From: Herbaspirillum huttiense | GTDB lineage: Bacteria; Pseudomonadota; Gammaproteobacteria; Burkholderiales; Burkholderiaceae_D | Length of the DNA stretch: 64,000 nucleotides | Assembly (NCBI RefSeq): GCF_004367745.1 | Contig: NZ_CP037993.1 | Coordinates: 4,960,001 to 5,024,000 of the forward strand | Reading direction: 5' to 3' | Part shown: in pieces, positions 9,118-18,976 of the stretch | Layout: each line of letters opens with the position of its first letter | Position numbering within the stretch: position 1 is the first letter of the stretch | Program-made: the position numbers and the translations under genes | Notes under the pieces: generated by a model | Seen by the model: only the letters and a program-made list of their open reading frames with translations | Database searches by the model: none | What the model was told of the DNA's origin: nothing

Positions 9118-10269
9118 ATGCCCGTTCCACCCGATTCCTGCTCCGAGCCTCCCGCTACACCGGCCAGTGCGCCGGCAGCCTCGTCGTTCGCGCGCGTGAG
9201 CCTGCTGGTCTATACCCTGCTGATCGTCTATGCCAGCTGGTATCCCTTCTCCGGCTGGCGCGACATGGGAATCAAACCCTTCGATTACCTGGGCGCGCGC
9301 CTGCCCTACTACTGGACCGTGTTCGACGTCTGGACCAATGTCGCCGGCTACATCCCGCTGGGCCTGCTGCTGGTGCTGGCCCAGCATCCGCATCTGCGCC
9401 CCTGGTGGGCGATATGGCCGGCCACGCTGGCAGGTGTGCTGCTGTCGGCCTGCATGGAGGCGGTGCAGACCTACCTGCCCACCCGCGTGCCCTCCAATCT
9501 CGACCTGCTGACCAATTCGCTGGGCGTGGCGCTGGGGGCCGTGCTGGGCGCAGCTTGCAGTCGTTATTTCCTGGAGGATAGCCGCTTCCTGATGCTGCGC
9601 CGCCGCTGGTTCTCGGGCGCGGCCAGCCGCGGACTGGTCGTAGCGTGGCTGTGGCCGCTGGCGCTGATTTATCCACAGAATCACCTGTTCGGCCTGGGAC
9701 ATCTGGTGCCGCCGTTGTCGGCATTCTTTTCCGACCTGTTCGATACCCCCATCGACCTGGCCACCACCTGGCTCAACAGCGCGCAACCGAGCGCCGAGCA
9801 ATACTGGCTGGCCGACGTCATCGTCACCGCCTGCGGCCTGACCGGCGCAGCCCTGCTGGTGCTGCTGCTGATGCGCCGTCAGGCCCCGCGCCGGCGGCTG
9901 GTCACGCTTTACCTGCTGGCCTGCATCGCGGCCAAGTCGCTGGCCTGCGCGCTGTTCTTCGCGCCGCAGAATGCCTTCGTCTGGATTTCGCCCAGTGCCG
10001 TGGGCGGCATCATGCTGGGGACACTGATGATCGTCGGCCTGGCCTGGGCCCCACCCACGGCGCAGCGGCGCGTGGCCGCGCTGGCACTGATCCTGAGCCT
10101 GGTGGTGACCAACGCAGTCCCGGCCAATCCCTATTACCTCTCCACGCTGGAGACCTGGGTCCAGGGCAAATTCCTCAACTTCGACGGGGCCGCGCAGTTC
10201 CTGTCGGTGCTGTGGCCCTTCCTGGCGATCTGGTTCCTGTTGCACCCTGTGCACCGCAGGCCGGGCTGA
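9118..10269 (+). CDS. VanZ-like family membrane protein
   Basis: 383-residue inner-membrane protein. The N-terminal half (about residues 25-150) has the VanZ-like pattern: VYTLLIVYASWYPFSGW, VFDVWTNVAGYIPLGLLL, then LSACMEAVQTYLPTRVPSNLDLLTNSLGVALGA, where the E-x-x-Q and N-D/N-L-L-x-N residues are family hallmarks. The C-terminal half adds about five more hydrophobic segments. VanZ itself gives low-level teicoplanin resistance, but most homologues are of unknown function, so no resistance role is implied here. The antisense frame in birA's direction is a shadow. Confidence 0.85.
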   Translation: MPVPPDSCSEPPATPASAPAASSFARVSLLVYTLLIVYASWYPFSGWRDMGIKPFDYLGARLPYYWTVFDVWTNVAGYIPLGLLLVLAQHPHLRPWWAIWPATLAGVLLSACMEAVQTYLPTRVPSNLDLLTNSLGVALGAVLGAACSRYFLEDSRFLMLRRRWFSGAASRGLVVAWLWPLALIYPQNHLFGLGHLVPPLSAFFSDLFDTPIDLATTWLNSAQPSAEQYWLADVIVTACGLTGAALLVLLLMRRQAPRRRLVTLYLLACIAAKSLACALFFAPQNAFVWISPSAVGGIMLGTLMIVGLAWAPPTAQRRVAALALILSLVVTNAVPANPYYLSTLETWVQGKFLNFDGAAQFLSVLWPFLAIWFLLHPVHRRPG

Positions 10270-10336
10270 GCGGGGTGTATCATTGACGTTTTGCCGGCCC
10301 GCGCCGGCACTGCCGTCACTCTCCACAGGGCATTCC

Positions 10337-10675
10337 ATGAGCGATCAAGAGCAACCGCAAGAGCAACCCTATTACGAACATCACGTCTTCTTCTGCCTGA
10401 ACCAGCGCAAGCCGGGCGAACGTACCTGCTGTGCCGACAAGGGCGCGCAGGCCGCGCAGGAACACGCCAAGAAGCGCATCAAGCAACTGGGCCTGTCCAC
10501 GCCCGGCAAGGTCCGCATCAACAAGGCCGGCTGCCTGGAGCGCTGCGAAGAAGGCCCGGTGGTGGTGATCTACCCGCAAGGCACCTGGTACACCTACGTC
10601 GACAATGAAGACATCGACGAGATCATCGACAGCCACATCGTCGGCGGCAAGGTCGTGGACCGCCTGAAAATCTGA
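10337..10675 (+). CDS. (2Fe-2S) ferredoxin domain-containing protein
   Basis: 112-residue thioredoxin-like [2Fe-2S] ferredoxin. Candidate ligands are Cys20 (HVFFCLNQR), Cys31 or Cys32 (ERTCCADKGA), Cys66 and Cys70 (NKAGCLERCEEGP), which fits the C-x(10-12)-C-x(30+)-C-x3-C spacing of the family. The segment VVVIYPQGTWYTYVDNEDIDEI is also typical. An electron-transfer role is inferred; no partner is evident. The start ATG 10337 (MSDQEQPQEQ) is chosen over 10283, which would add 18 residues of unlike sequence. The next gene, an alpha/beta hydrolase, follows after 77 bp, and this ferredoxin-hydrolase order is common in Burkholderiales. Confidence 0.9.
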   Translation: MSDQEQPQEQPYYEHHVFFCLNQRKPGERTCCADKGAQAAQEHAKKRIKQLGLSTPGKVRINKAGCLERCEEGPVVVIYPQGTWYTYVDNEDIDEIIDSHIVGGKVVDRLKI

Positions 10676-10752
10676 CGATATGAAAGTTTGATCATGCTGC
10701 CGCCCCCATGCCGGGCGCAGCAAGCTTCCCCTCATCCGTTTCCCCGCACGCC

Positions 10753-11415
10753 ATGAACGTACATACCCAACACTTCCAGATCGCCGGTGCCGTCGGCCAG
10801 CTCGAATGCGCAATCGACCTGCCGGATCCCGAGCAATTCGCCGCGCCCGTCGGCCTGGCTCTGGTGGCCCATCCGCATCCGCTGTATGGCGGCACGATGG
10901 ACAACAAGGTCGCACAAACCCTGGCCCGCACCTTCCTGGCGCTGGGCTACGTGGCGGTGCGCATGAATTTCCGCGGCGTGGGCAAGTCCGAAGGCGTGCA
11001 CGACCACGGGGCCGGCGAGACCGACGACATGGCCCTGCTGCTGCAGCACATGCGATCGCAGTATCCGGACCTGCCGCTGGCCTTGGCCGGCTTCTCCTTC
11101 GGCACCTTCGTACAGGCGCAATTGCAGCAGCGCCTGCTGCAACAGGATGCGGCCAGCGCCGCCGAGCGCCTGGTGCTGGTCGGCACCGCCGCCGGCAAGT
11201 GGCCCATGCCGCCGGCCCCGGCCAATACCATCCTGATTCACGGCGAGCAGGACGACACCATTCCCCTGTCCGCCGTCCTGGACTGGGCGCGCCCGCAGGA
11301 GTTGCCGGTGGTGGTGATTCCGGGCTCGGATCACTTTTTTCACCGCAAGCTGCAACATATCAAGAACGTCGTGGTCGAAAGCTGGCATCGCCGCCCGGCG
11401 CAGCTTCCGGCCTGA
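10753..11415 (+). CDS. Alpha/beta hydrolase
   Basis: 220-residue cytoplasmic hydrolase of the short alpha/beta fold group (dienelactone hydrolase-like, COG2945 type). It has HPHPLYGGTMDNKV at about residues 40-53, MNFRGVGKSEG at 71-81, and the nucleophile elbow GFSFG with Ser115. The acid is probably Asp167 or Asp168 (IHGEQDD) and the base His194 (PGSDHFFHRKL). Substrate unknown. The ATG at 10753 is preferred to 10708 because the homologous region begins there. It lies downstream of the ferredoxin gene on the same strand and may share its transcript. Confidence 0.87.
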   Translation: MNVHTQHFQIAGAVGQLECAIDLPDPEQFAAPVGLALVAHPHPLYGGTMDNKVAQTLARTFLALGYVAVRMNFRGVGKSEGVHDHGAGETDDMALLLQHMRSQYPDLPLALAGFSFGTFVQAQLQQRLLQQDAASAAERLVLVGTAAGKWPMPPAPANTILIHGEQDDTIPLSAVLDWARPQELPVVVIPGSDHFFHRKLQHIKNVVVESWHRRPAQLPA

Positions 11416-11528
11416 AGGTTTCCGGCACGACCGACGTTCATCCGGAAGCATGGCGGCGCTGTACGAGGCCAGAGCCAGGGTGCATGCCGGTATCGTGAGG
11501 GGATTTTCGGGGATGAAGATCCATTCAA

Positions 11529-11559
11529 TTGGGAACGATGCCACATGACGTTTTATAAT
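11529..11559 (+). promoter_or_regulatory. Possible sigma-70 promoter upstream of the D,D-carboxypeptidase gene
   Basis: A perfect TATAAT (11554-11559) lies about 145 bp before the start codon. The best -35 candidate, TTGGGA (11529-11534), is 19 bp away, a little too far, so the call rests mainly on the -10 box in otherwise non-coding sequence. Confidence 0.4.
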
Positions 11560-11703
11560 TCAGTGCGACCAGCCAGACCGGCGCAGCGCGCGCCATTGCG
11601 GTTGTTCGCATCGATTGAACCAGACTGATCCGTCCTGCCTCACCCTCTTTTCAAACCAACAGCTACGATGTTCCCCCGTGCTGGCAATTTTTCTTAGGCA
11701 CCG

Positions 11704-12858
11704 ATGAAAAAGCTTCTCGCGGCATTTGCCGCAACCGTCCTTTCCCTTTCCGCCCTGACCGCCTCCGCCCAAAGCCTGCCGCCGCCGACCGTGGCGGCCA
11801 AGAGCTGGCTGCTGCTGGATGCCTCGGCCAACCAGGTGATCGCCTCCAGCGACGCCGACACCCGCGTGGAACCGGCCTCGCTGACCAAGCTGATGACCGC
11901 CTACCTGGCCTTCGCCGCCCTGCGCGACAAGCGCCTGAGCCTGGAGCAGGAAGTGAACGTTTCGGTCAACGCCTGGAAGGTCGATCCGAGCAGCTCCAAG
12001 ATGTTCATCGAGCCCAACAAGCCGGTCTCGATCGACAACCTGCTGTATGGCCTGATCTCGGTCTCCGGCAATGACGCCGCCGTGGCCGTGGCCGAAGCGG
12101 TCTCCGGTACGGAAGATGCCTTCGTGCAGCTGATGAACCGTGAAGCGCAGCGCCAGGGCCTGACCAACACCCACTTCAGCAACCCGCACGGCCTGCCCAG
12201 CGCCGACACGTACACGACCGCGCGTGACCTGGCGATCCTGTGCCGCAACCTGATCAACGACTTCCCCGACTATTACAAGCGCTATTACTCGGTCAAGAAG
12301 TTCACCTACAACAACATCACCCAACCCAACCGCAACCGCCTGCTGTGGCTGGATCCGACGGTCGATGGCATGAAGACCGGCCACACCTCCAGCGCCGGCT
12401 ATTCGCTGATCACCTCGGCCCATCGCCCGGTGCCCAACGGCGAGCGTCGCCTGATCTCGGTGGTGATCGGTACGGTTTCCGACCAGGTCCGCACCCAAGA
12501 AAGCCAGAAGCTGCTGAACTGGGGCTTCCAGAACTTCGACGCCGTGAAGCTGTATGCCAAGGGCCAGGCCGTGGATACGCCTGACGTGTGGAAGGGTTCG
12601 CAGAGCAAGATCAAGGTCGGCTTCAAGAACGACGTCTACATCACCATCCCCAAGGGCACGGCTGACAAGGTCAAGACCAAGCTGGAACGCAATGATCCGC
12701 TGATCGCCCCGATCTCGGAAAATGCCAAGGTCGGCACCCTGAAGGTGACCATCGATGACAAGACCGTGGCCGAACTGCCGGTGATCGCGCTGGAATCGGT
12801 GGGCCCGGCTGGCTTCATCGGCCGTGCCTGGGACTCGCTGCGTTTGATGTTCAAGTAA
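11704..12858 (+). CDS. dacC: D-alanyl-D-alanine carboxypeptidase (PBP5/6 family)
   Basis: 384-residue periplasmic, membrane-tethered penicillin-binding protein that trims the terminal D-Ala from peptidoglycan pentapeptides. It has a signal peptide (MKKLLAAFAATVLSLSALTA, cleavage near ASA-QS), the SxxK motif with Ser59 and Lys62 (EPASLTKLM), SGN at 121-123, and KTG at 224-226 (DGMKTGHTSSA). The C-terminal beta domain (PBP5_C) spans about 280-360. The last residues (GFIGRAWDSLRLMFK) form the amphipathic membrane anchor typical of PBP5/6. The symbol dacC is by custom in betaproteobacteria; dacA would be equally fair. Confidence 0.94.
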   Translation: MKKLLAAFAATVLSLSALTASAQSLPPPTVAAKSWLLLDASANQVIASSDADTRVEPASLTKLMTAYLAFAALRDKRLSLEQEVNVSVNAWKVDPSSSKMFIEPNKPVSIDNLLYGLISVSGNDAAVAVAEAVSGTEDAFVQLMNREAQRQGLTNTHFSNPHGLPSADTYTTARDLAILCRNLINDFPDYYKRYYSVKKFTYNNITQPNRNRLLWLDPTVDGMKTGHTSSAGYSLITSAHRPVPNGERRLISVVIGTVSDQVRTQESQKLLNWGFQNFDAVKLYAKGQAVDTPDVWKGSQSKIKVGFKNDVYITIPKGTADKVKTKLERNDPLIAPISENAKVGTLKVTIDDKTVAELPVIALESVGPAGFIGRAWDSLRLMFK

Positions 12859-12903
12859 TCATCAGGCAGTTCCGCCGCCACGGCGGCAGATGAGCAAGTC
12901 AAG

Positions 12904-12936
12904 AAAACGCCATCGGTCAACCGATGGCGTTTTTTC
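12904..12936 (+). terminator. Terminator of the D,D-carboxypeptidase gene
   Basis: A 13-bp perfect stem (AAAACGCCATCGG, loop TCAA, CCGATGGCGTTTT) followed by T's, 45 bp after the stop codon. Confidence 0.9.
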
Positions 12937-13023
12937 ATGTGCGCTGCCAAGGCCACACATTGCATGCCGATACGTATACGCAAACCTTTGGATGCATCGG
13001 ATCACATACCCCAAGCCAGAAAC

Positions 13024-13058
13024 AAAAACGCCACCGGCGAACCGGTGGCGTTTCTTTT
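13024..13058. terminator. Terminator of ahpF, readable in both directions
   Basis: A 12-bp stem AAACGCCACCGG (13026-13037), loop CGAA, and its complement (13042-13053), flanked by an A-tract and TTTCTTTT. On the minus strand it ends the ahpF transcript 35-70 bp after its stop. Confidence 0.87.
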
Positions 13059-13092
13059 ACTGCTTTACTGGCTGGCTGAAATCAATCAGCAA

Positions 13093-14694
13093 TCAGGCCG
13101 CAACCGCTTCCTTGGCTACTGCCGGTGCCACATCATCCGCCGACGACCGGATCAGGTGATCGAAGGCCGACAGGCCAGCCGTTGCACCTGCACCCACGGC
13201 GATGACGATCTGCTTGTACGGCACCGTGGTGACGTCACCGGCCGCGAAGACGCCCGGAATCGAGGTCTGGCCCTTGGCGTCGATCTCGATCTCGCCGTGC
13301 TTGGACAAGGCCAGGGTTCCCTTGAGCCATTCGGTGTTGGGCACCAGGCCGATCTGGACGAACACGCCTTCCAGTTCCACGTGCTTGACCTCGCCGGTTT
13401 CGCGTTCCTTGTAGCTGATACCGTTGACGCGCTGGCCGTCGCCGGTGATCTCGGTCGTCTGCGCCGACGTCACGATGGTCACATTGGGCAGGCTCTTGAG
13501 CTTGCGCACCAGCACCGCATCGGCCTTCAGTTCGGCTGCGAACTCGATCAGGGTCACATGGGCGACGATGCCGGCCAGGTCGATGGCTGCTTCCACGCCC
13601 GAGTTGCCGCCACCGATCACCGACACGCGCTTGCCCTTGAACAGCGGACCATCGCAGTGCGGGCAATAGGCCACGCCCTTGTTCTTGTATTCCTGCTCGC
13701 CCGGCACGTTGACGTTGCGCCAGCGGGCACCGGTGGACAGGATCACGGTCTTGCCCTTCAGCACGCCGCCATTGGCCAGCTTCACTTCGATCAGCTTGTC
13801 GCCCGGCACCAGCGCTTCAGCGCGCTGCACGTTCATGATGTCGACGTCATAGGCCCGCACGTGCTGTTCCAGCGCAGTGGCGAATTGCGGGCCTTCGGTC
13901 TCCTGCACCGAGATGAAGTTCTCGATGGCCAGGGTGTCGAGCACCTGGCCGCCGAAACGCTCGGCCACCACGCCGGTACGGATACCCTTGCGCGCTGCAT
14001 AGATCGCAGCAGCTGCACCAGCGGGGCCACCGCCGACGATGAGCACGTCATACGGCTCCTTGGCGCTCAGTTCTTCACCCTTGCGGGCAGCGGCACCGGT
14101 GTCGAGCTTGGCGAGGATCTCTTCCACGCCGGTACGGCCCTGACCGAAGACTTCACCGTTCATGTAGACGGTCGGCACGGCCATGATCTGGCGTTGCTCG
14201 ACTTCACCCTGGAACAGCGCGCCGTCGATGGTCACCGACTGGATGCGCGGATTGATGATGGACATCACGTTCAGCGCCTGCACGACTTCCGGGCAGTTCT
14301 GGCAAGTCAGCGAGACATAGGTCTCGAAGCGATAATCGCCGTCCAGGTTCTTGATCTGCTCGATGACCTTGTCGTCGAGCTTGACCGGGTGCCCGCCGAC
14401 TTGCAGCAGCGCCAGCACCAGGGAGGTGAATTCGTGGCCCATCGGGATCGCGGCGAATTCGACGCTGATAGGGGTCCCGGGGCGGTTCAGTCTGAAGGAC
14501 GGGGTACGTCCCTGGGCATCGGCACCGCGTTGCTCGACCAGCTTGATGCGGTCCGACAGCAGCACGATGTCTTGCAGGAGTTCCTGCATCTCACGGGACT
14601 TGGCGCCATCATCGAGCGACGCGACGATCTCGATCGGGTGGCTGACCTTTTCCAGATAGGCCTTCAATTGGGTCTTGAGATTGGCATCAAGCAT
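13093..14694 (-). CDS. ahpF: Alkyl hydroperoxide reductase subunit F
   Basis: 533-residue FAD/NADH disulfide reductase that recharges AhpC. The N-terminal tandem thioredoxin-like domain has the redox pair Cys131/Cys134 ([11 protein letters not shown]). The FAD-binding motif [17 protein letters not shown] starts at about residue 221, and the second redox pair Cys344/Cys347 lies in AYCPHCDGP. The NADH site is [18 protein letters not shown], and the C-terminal [15 protein letters not shown] holds the FAD. The start [10 protein letters not shown] at 14694 is chosen; an upstream in-frame start at 14739 would add 15 residues unlike the family. It lies 172 bp downstream of ahpC on the same strand. 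Confidence 0.96.
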   Translation of the reverse strand: MLDANLKTQLKAYLEKVSHPIEIVASLDDGAKSREMQELLQDIVLLSDRIKLVEQRGADAQGRTPSFRLNRPGTPISVEFAAIPMGHEFTSLVLALLQVGGHPVKLDDKVIEQIKNLDGDYRFETYVSLTCQNCPEVVQALNVMSIINPRIQSVTIDGALFQGEVEQRQIMAVPTVYMNGEVFGQGRTGVEEILAKLDTGAAARKGEELSAKEPYDVLIVGGGPAGAAAAIYAARKGIRTGVVAERFGGQVLDTLAIENFISVQETEGPQFATALEQHVRAYDVDIMNVQRAEALVPGDKLIEVKLANGGVLKGKTVILSTGARWRNVNVPGEQEYKNKGVAYCPHCDGPLFKGKRVSVIGGGNSGVEAAIDLAGIVAHVTLIEFAAELKADAVLVRKLKSLPNVTIVTSAQTTEITGDGQRVNGISYKERETGEVKHVELEGVFVQIGLVPNTEWLKGTLALSKHGEIEIDAKGQTSIPGVFAAGDVTTVPYKQIVIAVGAGATAGLSAFDHLIRSSADDVAPAVAKEAVAA

Positions 14695-14866
14695 GATGAT
14701 TACTTCCTCGTTGAGAGATTCTAGGGTCGCCCTGACCACGGCCTCGCCCTTGTGGGGGTTGGCCGCTTGCCCGGGGGGAGCGGGCCAGGACGGATACTGC
14801 AGGGATGTTCAGTGCAGCGCCAGCCGGAGAACAGCGCTTGGCTGGCGCGATACGGCGGGGTGTTGC

Positions 14867-15430
14867 TTAGATCTTGCCGACCAGATCCAAGGAGGGCTTC
14901 AGGGTGGCAGCGCCTTCTTCCCACTTGGCGGGGCAGACTTCACCCGGGTGCGATGCCACGTACTGGGCAGCCTTGACCTTGCGCAGCAGTTCCGAAGCGT
15001 CACGGCCGATGCCGTTGTCATGCACTTCCATGACCTTGATTTCGCCTTCCGGATTGATCACGAAGGTGCCGCGCAGTGCCAGGCCTTCTTCTTCGATCAG
15101 CACTTCGAAGTTGCGTGCCAGGGTTGCGGTCGGGTCGCCCACCAGCGGGTACTGGACCTTCTTGATGGCTTCCGAGGTGTCGTGCCATGCCTTGTGAGCG
15201 AAGTGGGTGTCGGTGGACACGCCGTAGATTTCAACGCCCAGCTTCTTGAATTCAGCGTAGTTGTCGGCCAGATCTTCCAGCTCGGTCGGGCACACGAAAG
15301 TGAAGTCGGCCGGGTAGAACACGAACACGGACCACTTGCCCTTCAGGGTGGCTTCGGTGATGTCGACGAACTTGCCATCGTGGTAAGCGGTTGCCTTGAA
15401 CGGCTTGATAGTGGTGTTGATCAGGGACAT
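14867..15430 (-). CDS. ahpC: Alkyl hydroperoxide reductase subunit C (peroxiredoxin)
   Basis: 187-residue 2-Cys peroxiredoxin (AhpC/Prx1 class) that reduces H2O2 and organic peroxides. The peroxidatic Cys47 lies in [14 protein letters not shown], and the resolving Cys166 in [13 protein letters not shown]. The C-terminal tail (SLDLVGKI) is the flexible YF-type region that makes such enzymes sensitive to over-oxidation. Length and motifs match E. coli AhpC. It is the first gene of the ahpC-ahpF pair; a good promoter (15476-15504) and an OxyR-like site (15496-15541) lie upstream, and AAAGGAAA is its ribosome site. Confidence 0.97.
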   Translation of the reverse strand: MSLINTTIKPFKATAYHDGKFVDITEATLKGKWSVFVFYPADFTFVCPTELEDLADNYAEFKKLGVEIYGVSTDTHFAHKAWHDTSEAIKKVQYPLVGDPTATLARNFEVLIEEEGLALRGTFVINPEGEIKVMEVHDNGIGRDASELLRKVKAAQYVASHPGEVCPAKWEEGAATLKPSLDLVGKI

Positions 15431-15475
15431 TGTCGATTTCCTTTTAAAGGGGGGTTGAGTGAAGCGATGGGTTGA

Positions 15476-15504
15476 ATAGTAGAACGCCCAACAAAATAGA
15501 TCAA
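15476..15504 (-). promoter_or_regulatory. Sigma-70 promoter of ahpC
   Basis: On the minus strand, TTGATC (15504-15499), a 17-bp spacer and TACTAT (15481-15476) lie 46 bp before the ahpC start. The -35 overlaps the end of the OxyR-like site, the usual layout for OxyR activation. Confidence 0.55.
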
Positions 15505-15541
15505 TTTTATTTAATCAATACTTTTGATTGGATTTAACTAT
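15496..15541 (-). promoter_or_regulatory. OxyR-like operator upstream of ahpC
   Basis: An AT-rich 46-bp stretch begins and ends, on the minus strand, with ATAG (15541-15538) and CTAT (15499-15496). The internal quarter sites at 11-bp steps match the OxyR consensus (ATAG-N7-CTAT-N7-ATAG-N7-CTAT) only in part, about three of four bases for two of them in each register. Position next to the -35 box and the ahpC context support it. No oxyR gene is in the window. Confidence 0.42.
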
Positions 15542-15788
15542 CAGTCTTGAGGATCAGGCTATCGGCAGCGCCGGCGCCCGCAAAACGACGCGGTCACCGG
15601 AAACACATGGCATCGGCCTGCGCAGATGCAAGCGCGACACTGGCCAATCTCTGACCGTGATCGCTTAAGATGGAACACTTCCGGCCGCGCCAAGGAGCGG
15701 GTGCGAGCGGAAGTGGGAGCAATGTTACTGCAAGCACGCCGTTCTTGTGCAGGTGCACAAGCTGACCAATCCTGACCCTGATGAACCG

Positions 15789-16241
15789 ATGAGCGAGCAC
15801 CGTCCCCAACCCGGCCGCCGCGCCGATTTCCTGCACTTCCACGCCATTGCGACACGCTGGATGGACAACGATGTCTATGGCCACGTCAACAATGTCGTCT
15901 ACTACAGCTGGTTCGATACCGCCGTGAACCATTACCTGGTGCAGCGGGGCGTGCTGGACATCGAGCGAGGGGAAGTGATCGGGCTGGTCATCGAAACGCA
16001 GTGCAACTATTTCGCTTCCGTGGCCTTTCCGGACCTGATCGAAGTGGGCGTGCGCGTGGCGCATCTGGGCCGCAGCAGCGTGCGTTACGAGCTGGGCATC
16101 TTCAAGGCGGGGGAGGAGACTGCCGCTGCGCAAGGCCACTTCGTACATGTATACGTGGATCGCGCCAGCCGCAGGCCGGTGGCCTTGCCGGAGGCATTGC
16201 GGGCGGCGCTCATGCCGCTGACCTTGCTGATGCCGGGCTGA
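15789..16241 (+). CDS. Acyl-CoA thioesterase (4HBT hot-dog fold)
   Basis: 150-residue cytoplasmic protein of the 4-hydroxybenzoyl-CoA thioesterase (YbgC-like) family. The active-site region [22 protein letters not shown] contains the catalytic Asp and the HVNN motif, and the central helix follows. The family hydrolyses acyl-CoA; the chain is not predictable here. A GTG at 15747 would add 14 residues; the ATG at 15789 (MSEHRPQPG) is closer to the usual N-terminus. It is convergent with pckG. Confidence 0.87.
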   Translation: MSEHRPQPGRRADFLHFHAIATRWMDNDVYGHVNNVVYYSWFDTAVNHYLVQRGVLDIERGEVIGLVIETQCNYFASVAFPDLIEVGVRVAHLGRSSVRYELGIFKAGEETAAAQGHFVHVYVDRASRRPVALPEALRAALMPLTLLMPG

Positions 16242-16269
16242 AAAAACGCTTTCGCCACATCCGCCACCC

Positions 16270-16312
16270 CAAAAAGAAAACGCCCGCCGCATCACTGCGG
16301 CAGGCGCTTCCT
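16270..16312 (-). terminator. Probable terminator of pckG
   Basis: On the minus strand an imperfect hairpin (CGCCTGCCGC with GCGGCGGGCG, loop AGTGAT) is followed by TTTTCTTTTT. It lies between the convergent pckG and thioesterase genes. Confidence 0.7.
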
Positions 16313-16333
16313 GTCTTCTCCGAACCGGTCAGC

Positions 16334-18202
16334 TTAGGCTGCCAGCTTCTTCTCCAGCTTTTCCTTCACACCTTGCAGTTCGGCCGGCAGCTTGTGCTTG
16401 AGCTTATCGAACAGTTCGGCATGCAACTCCAGTTCCTTGACCCAGGCGGCCTTGTCGATGGAGGTGATGGTAGCGAATTGTTCGGCGCTGAAGTCCAGGC
16501 CTTCCCACTGCAGGTCATCGAAGCGCGGCGTGACGCCGAACAGATGCTCGACACCGCCCGTCTTGACGCCCTGCGGATCCTCGATGCGGTCCAGCATCCA
16601 CTTCAGCACGCGCATGTTGTCGCCGAAGCCGGGCCAGACGAACTTGCCATCGGCATCGGTACGGAACCAGTTCACGCAGTAGATCTTCGGCAGCTCGGCG
16701 GGCGAGGCGGCGATCTTCTTGCCGATGTCCAGCCAGTGCTGGAAGTATTCGCTCATGTTGTAGCCGGCAAAGGGCAGCATGGCGAACGGATCGCGGCGCA
16801 CCACGCCCTGCTGGCCGACGGCCGCAGCGGTGGTTTCCGAACCCATGGTCGCGGCCATGTACACGCCTTCCACCCAGTTGCGGGCTTCGGTCACCAGCGG
16901 CACGGTGGTGGAACGGCGGCCACCGAAGATGAAGGCCGAGATCGGCACGCCGGCCGGATCATCCCAGGCCGAATCGATCACCGGGTTCTGGGTCGCGGCC
17001 ACGGTGAAGCGGGCGTTCGGGTGCGCTGCCTTGCGGCCGGTTTCCTTGCCGATTTCCGGGGTCCAGTCCTTGCCCTGCCAGTCGATCAGGTGCGCCGGGG
17101 CTTCCTTGGTCATGCCTTCCCACCAGACGTCGCCATCATCGGTCAGCGCCACGTTGGTGAAGATGGTGTTGGCCGACACCGACGCCATGCAGTTGTAGTT
17201 GCTCTTTTCGTTGGTGCCCGGGGCCACGCCGAAATAGCCGGCTTCCGGGTTGATGGCGTACAGGCGGCCATCGGCACCCGGCTTGATCCAGGCGATGTCG
17301 TCACCGATGGTGGTGACCTTCCAGCCGCCGAAGGCCTTGGGCGGGATCAGCATGGCGAAGTTGGTCTTGCCGCAGGCCGAGGGGAAAGCGGCGGCCACGT
17401 AGTGCTTCTTGCCCTCCGGGGATTCGACACCCAGGATCAGCATATGCTCGGCCAGCCAGCCCTGGGCGCGGCCCATGGTGGAGGCGATGCGCAGGGCGAA
17501 GCACTTCTTGCCCAGCAGCGCATTGCCGCCGTAACCCGAACCGTAGGACCAGATCTCGCGGGTTTCCGGATAGTGGACGATGTACTTGGTGGCATTGCAC
17601 GGCCAGGCCACATCCTTCTGGCCGGCGGCCAGCGGTGCGCCCACGGTGTGCACGCAAGGCACGAACTCGCCATCGCTGCCCAGCACGTCATACACGGCCT
17701 TGCCCATGCGGGTCATGATGCGCATGTTCACGGCTACATAGGGAGAGTCGGACAATTCCACGCCGATGTGGGCGATGGGCGAACCCAGCGGACCCATCGA
17801 GAACGGCACCACGTACAAGGTGCGGCCGGCCATGCAGCCGTCGAAGAGGCCGTTCAAGGTCTGGCGCATCTCGGCCGGATCGGTCCAGTTGTTGGTCGGG
17901 CCGGCGTCTTCCTTGTTCTGCGAGCAGATGAAGGTGCGGTCTTCCACGCGGGCCACGTCCGACGGATCGGAGCAGGCCAGGTAGCTGTTGGGACGCTTGG
18001 CTTCGTTGAGCTTCTTCATGGTGCCGGCGGCGACCATTTCAGCGCACAGGCGATCGTATTCTTCCTGCGAACCATCGCACCAGTAAATGCGAGCCGGCTT
18101 GGTCAGCGCGGCGATTTCGGCGACCCAGTTGATCAGTTTCTGGTGTTTGACGTAGGCGGGCGCATTGACTGCGGGAATGCCTGCCATGAGGGGTTGGTTC
18201 AT
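16334..18202 (-). CDS. pckG: Phosphoenolpyruvate carboxykinase (GTP)
   Basis: 622-residue cytosolic enzyme converting oxaloacetate and GTP to phosphoenolpyruvate, CO2 and GDP, the entry to gluconeogenesis from C4 acids. The GTP-type P-loop [16 protein letters not shown] (kinase motif 1a with the hyper-reactive Cys) is clear, followed by [15 protein letters not shown] (metal-binding Asp) and [17 protein letters not shown]. Also present are [15 protein letters not shown] (substrate loop) and [14 protein letters not shown]. Length is that of GTP enzymes (about 600) and not of the ATP form (about 540). It ends in a Lys-rich helix (EKLEKKLAA). A very long opposite-strand open frame covers it and is a codon-bias shadow. 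Confidence 0.97.
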   Translation of the reverse strand: MNQPLMAGIPAVNAPAYVKHQKLINWVAEIAALTKPARIYWCDGSQEEYDRLCAEMVAAGTMKKLNEAKRPNSYLACSDPSDVARVEDRTFICSQNKEDAGPTNNWTDPAEMRQTLNGLFDGCMAGRTLYVVPFSMGPLGSPIAHIGVELSDSPYVAVNMRIMTRMGKAVYDVLGSDGEFVPCVHTVGAPLAAGQKDVAWPCNATKYIVHYPETREIWSYGSGYGGNALLGKKCFALRIASTMGRAQGWLAEHMLILGVESPEGKKHYVAAAFPSACGKTNFAMLIPPKAFGGWKVTTIGDDIAWIKPGADGRLYAINPEAGYFGVAPGTNEKSNYNCMASVSANTIFTNVALTDDGDVWWEGMTKEAPAHLIDWQGKDWTPEIGKETGRKAAHPNARFTVAATQNPVIDSAWDDPAGVPISAFIFGGRRSTTVPLVTEARNWVEGVYMAATMGSETTAAAVGQQGVVRRDPFAMLPFAGYNMSEYFQHWLDIGKKIAASPAELPKIYCVNWFRTDADGKFVWPGFGDNMRVLKWMLDRIEDPQGVKTGGVEHLFGVTPRFDDLQWEGLDFSAEQFATITSIDKAAWVKELELHAELFDKLKHKLPAELQGVKEKLEKKLAA

Positions 18203-18589
18203 ATGCTACCTCCAATGCCACAAGTTGATGAATTCGGTTGGCACGGCAGGATCGTCGTTGCACGGGCCTGGCGGGATACGCACGCCAGTCTGCAATACGG
18301 CGGTCTTGTCGATGGCGGCGGTCTCCAGGAGCCCGGCCACCCGGCCCGCCTCCTTGCTGGCGGCGGGTTTTGCTCACTCTTCGACAGTCGAGAGTGCAGG
18401 AAAGTGGCAGCGATTGTACCCCGATAAAACGGAATTTACGCAAATTTGTAGCGAAAAATACCCGACTCATGTAGTGGGTAATTACAAATCAAAAAAAATC
18501 TGTTAATTCATTACCGTGGCATATAACAGTCATTCCTTGATAAACCGCATGAACACTGGATTTGCGGGGCATTGCGGGCGATATGCCAT
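18203..18589. other. Intergenic region upstream of pckG
   Basis: 387 bp without a convincing gene. The part nearest pckG has moderate GC, and 18420-18520 is AT-rich and probably holds the pckG promoter on the minus strand, though I cannot fix a -35/-10 pair. Beyond it the LysR remnant begins. Confidence 0.5.
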
Positions 18590-18847
18590 TCACAACGTGA
18601 ATATCTCCTGCAGAAATGCGACGAAAACTTTCACCTTGGCTGTCTCGCGGCGTGTTGGTTGGTAAAGCGCCACGATGTCCGGACCGGCCACCTGCCATTC
18701 CGGCAGCACCGGCACCAGGCTGCCCTCCTGCATGGCCGGATCGAGGGTCACCGACATCTGCTGGATGATGCCGCTGCCGGCCTGTGCGGCAGTCATCGGA
18801 GTCGCTGGCGGCCGCCGGATCGGGCGGCCCTGAAAAATATGCGAGCT
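18590..18847 (-). pseudogene. Remnant of a LysR-family regulator (C-terminal part only)
   Basis: On the minus strand the frame reads TAAQAGSGIIQQMS, then LVPVLPEWQVAGPDIVALYQPTR and AKVKVFVAFLQEIF. That is the last 65-70 residues of the effector domain of a LysR-type regulator, in which the typical pattern is AAxxGxGIxxxP..LxxGxLVPVLPxW....IxAVYPxxRxxxxKVRxFVDFL. Upstream the frame breaks into unrelated Pro/Arg-rich sequence and a stop at 18848, so the DNA-binding domain and most of the sensor are gone. No start or ribosome site is seen. It is read as a decayed gene fragment. Confidence 0.72.
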
Positions 18848-18976
18848 TTACGCGCCGCCCCAATTGCATGGGCAGCACCGCCCGTGCCGAATCCCGGCAA
18901 TCGCTTTATGATGGACGCCCACGCCGGCCACGCAGGTGGCCGGTGACCGCCCCTCAAGAGTGCCAGGAGACTTCCC

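Noticed and set aside
8164..10338. A 724-residue minus-strand frame
   Set aside because: Only its last 280 residues (from 9006) are birA. The rest is antisense to the VanZ-like gene, low-complexity in Gln/His/Arg and an effect of GC-rich codon bias.
12937..14724. Long plus-strand frame over ahpF
   Set aside because: Antisense shadow of ahpF, which has all expected motifs.
16001..18427. Long plus-strand frame over pckG
   Set aside because: Antisense shadow of pckG; His/Gly/Arg-rich with no domain.
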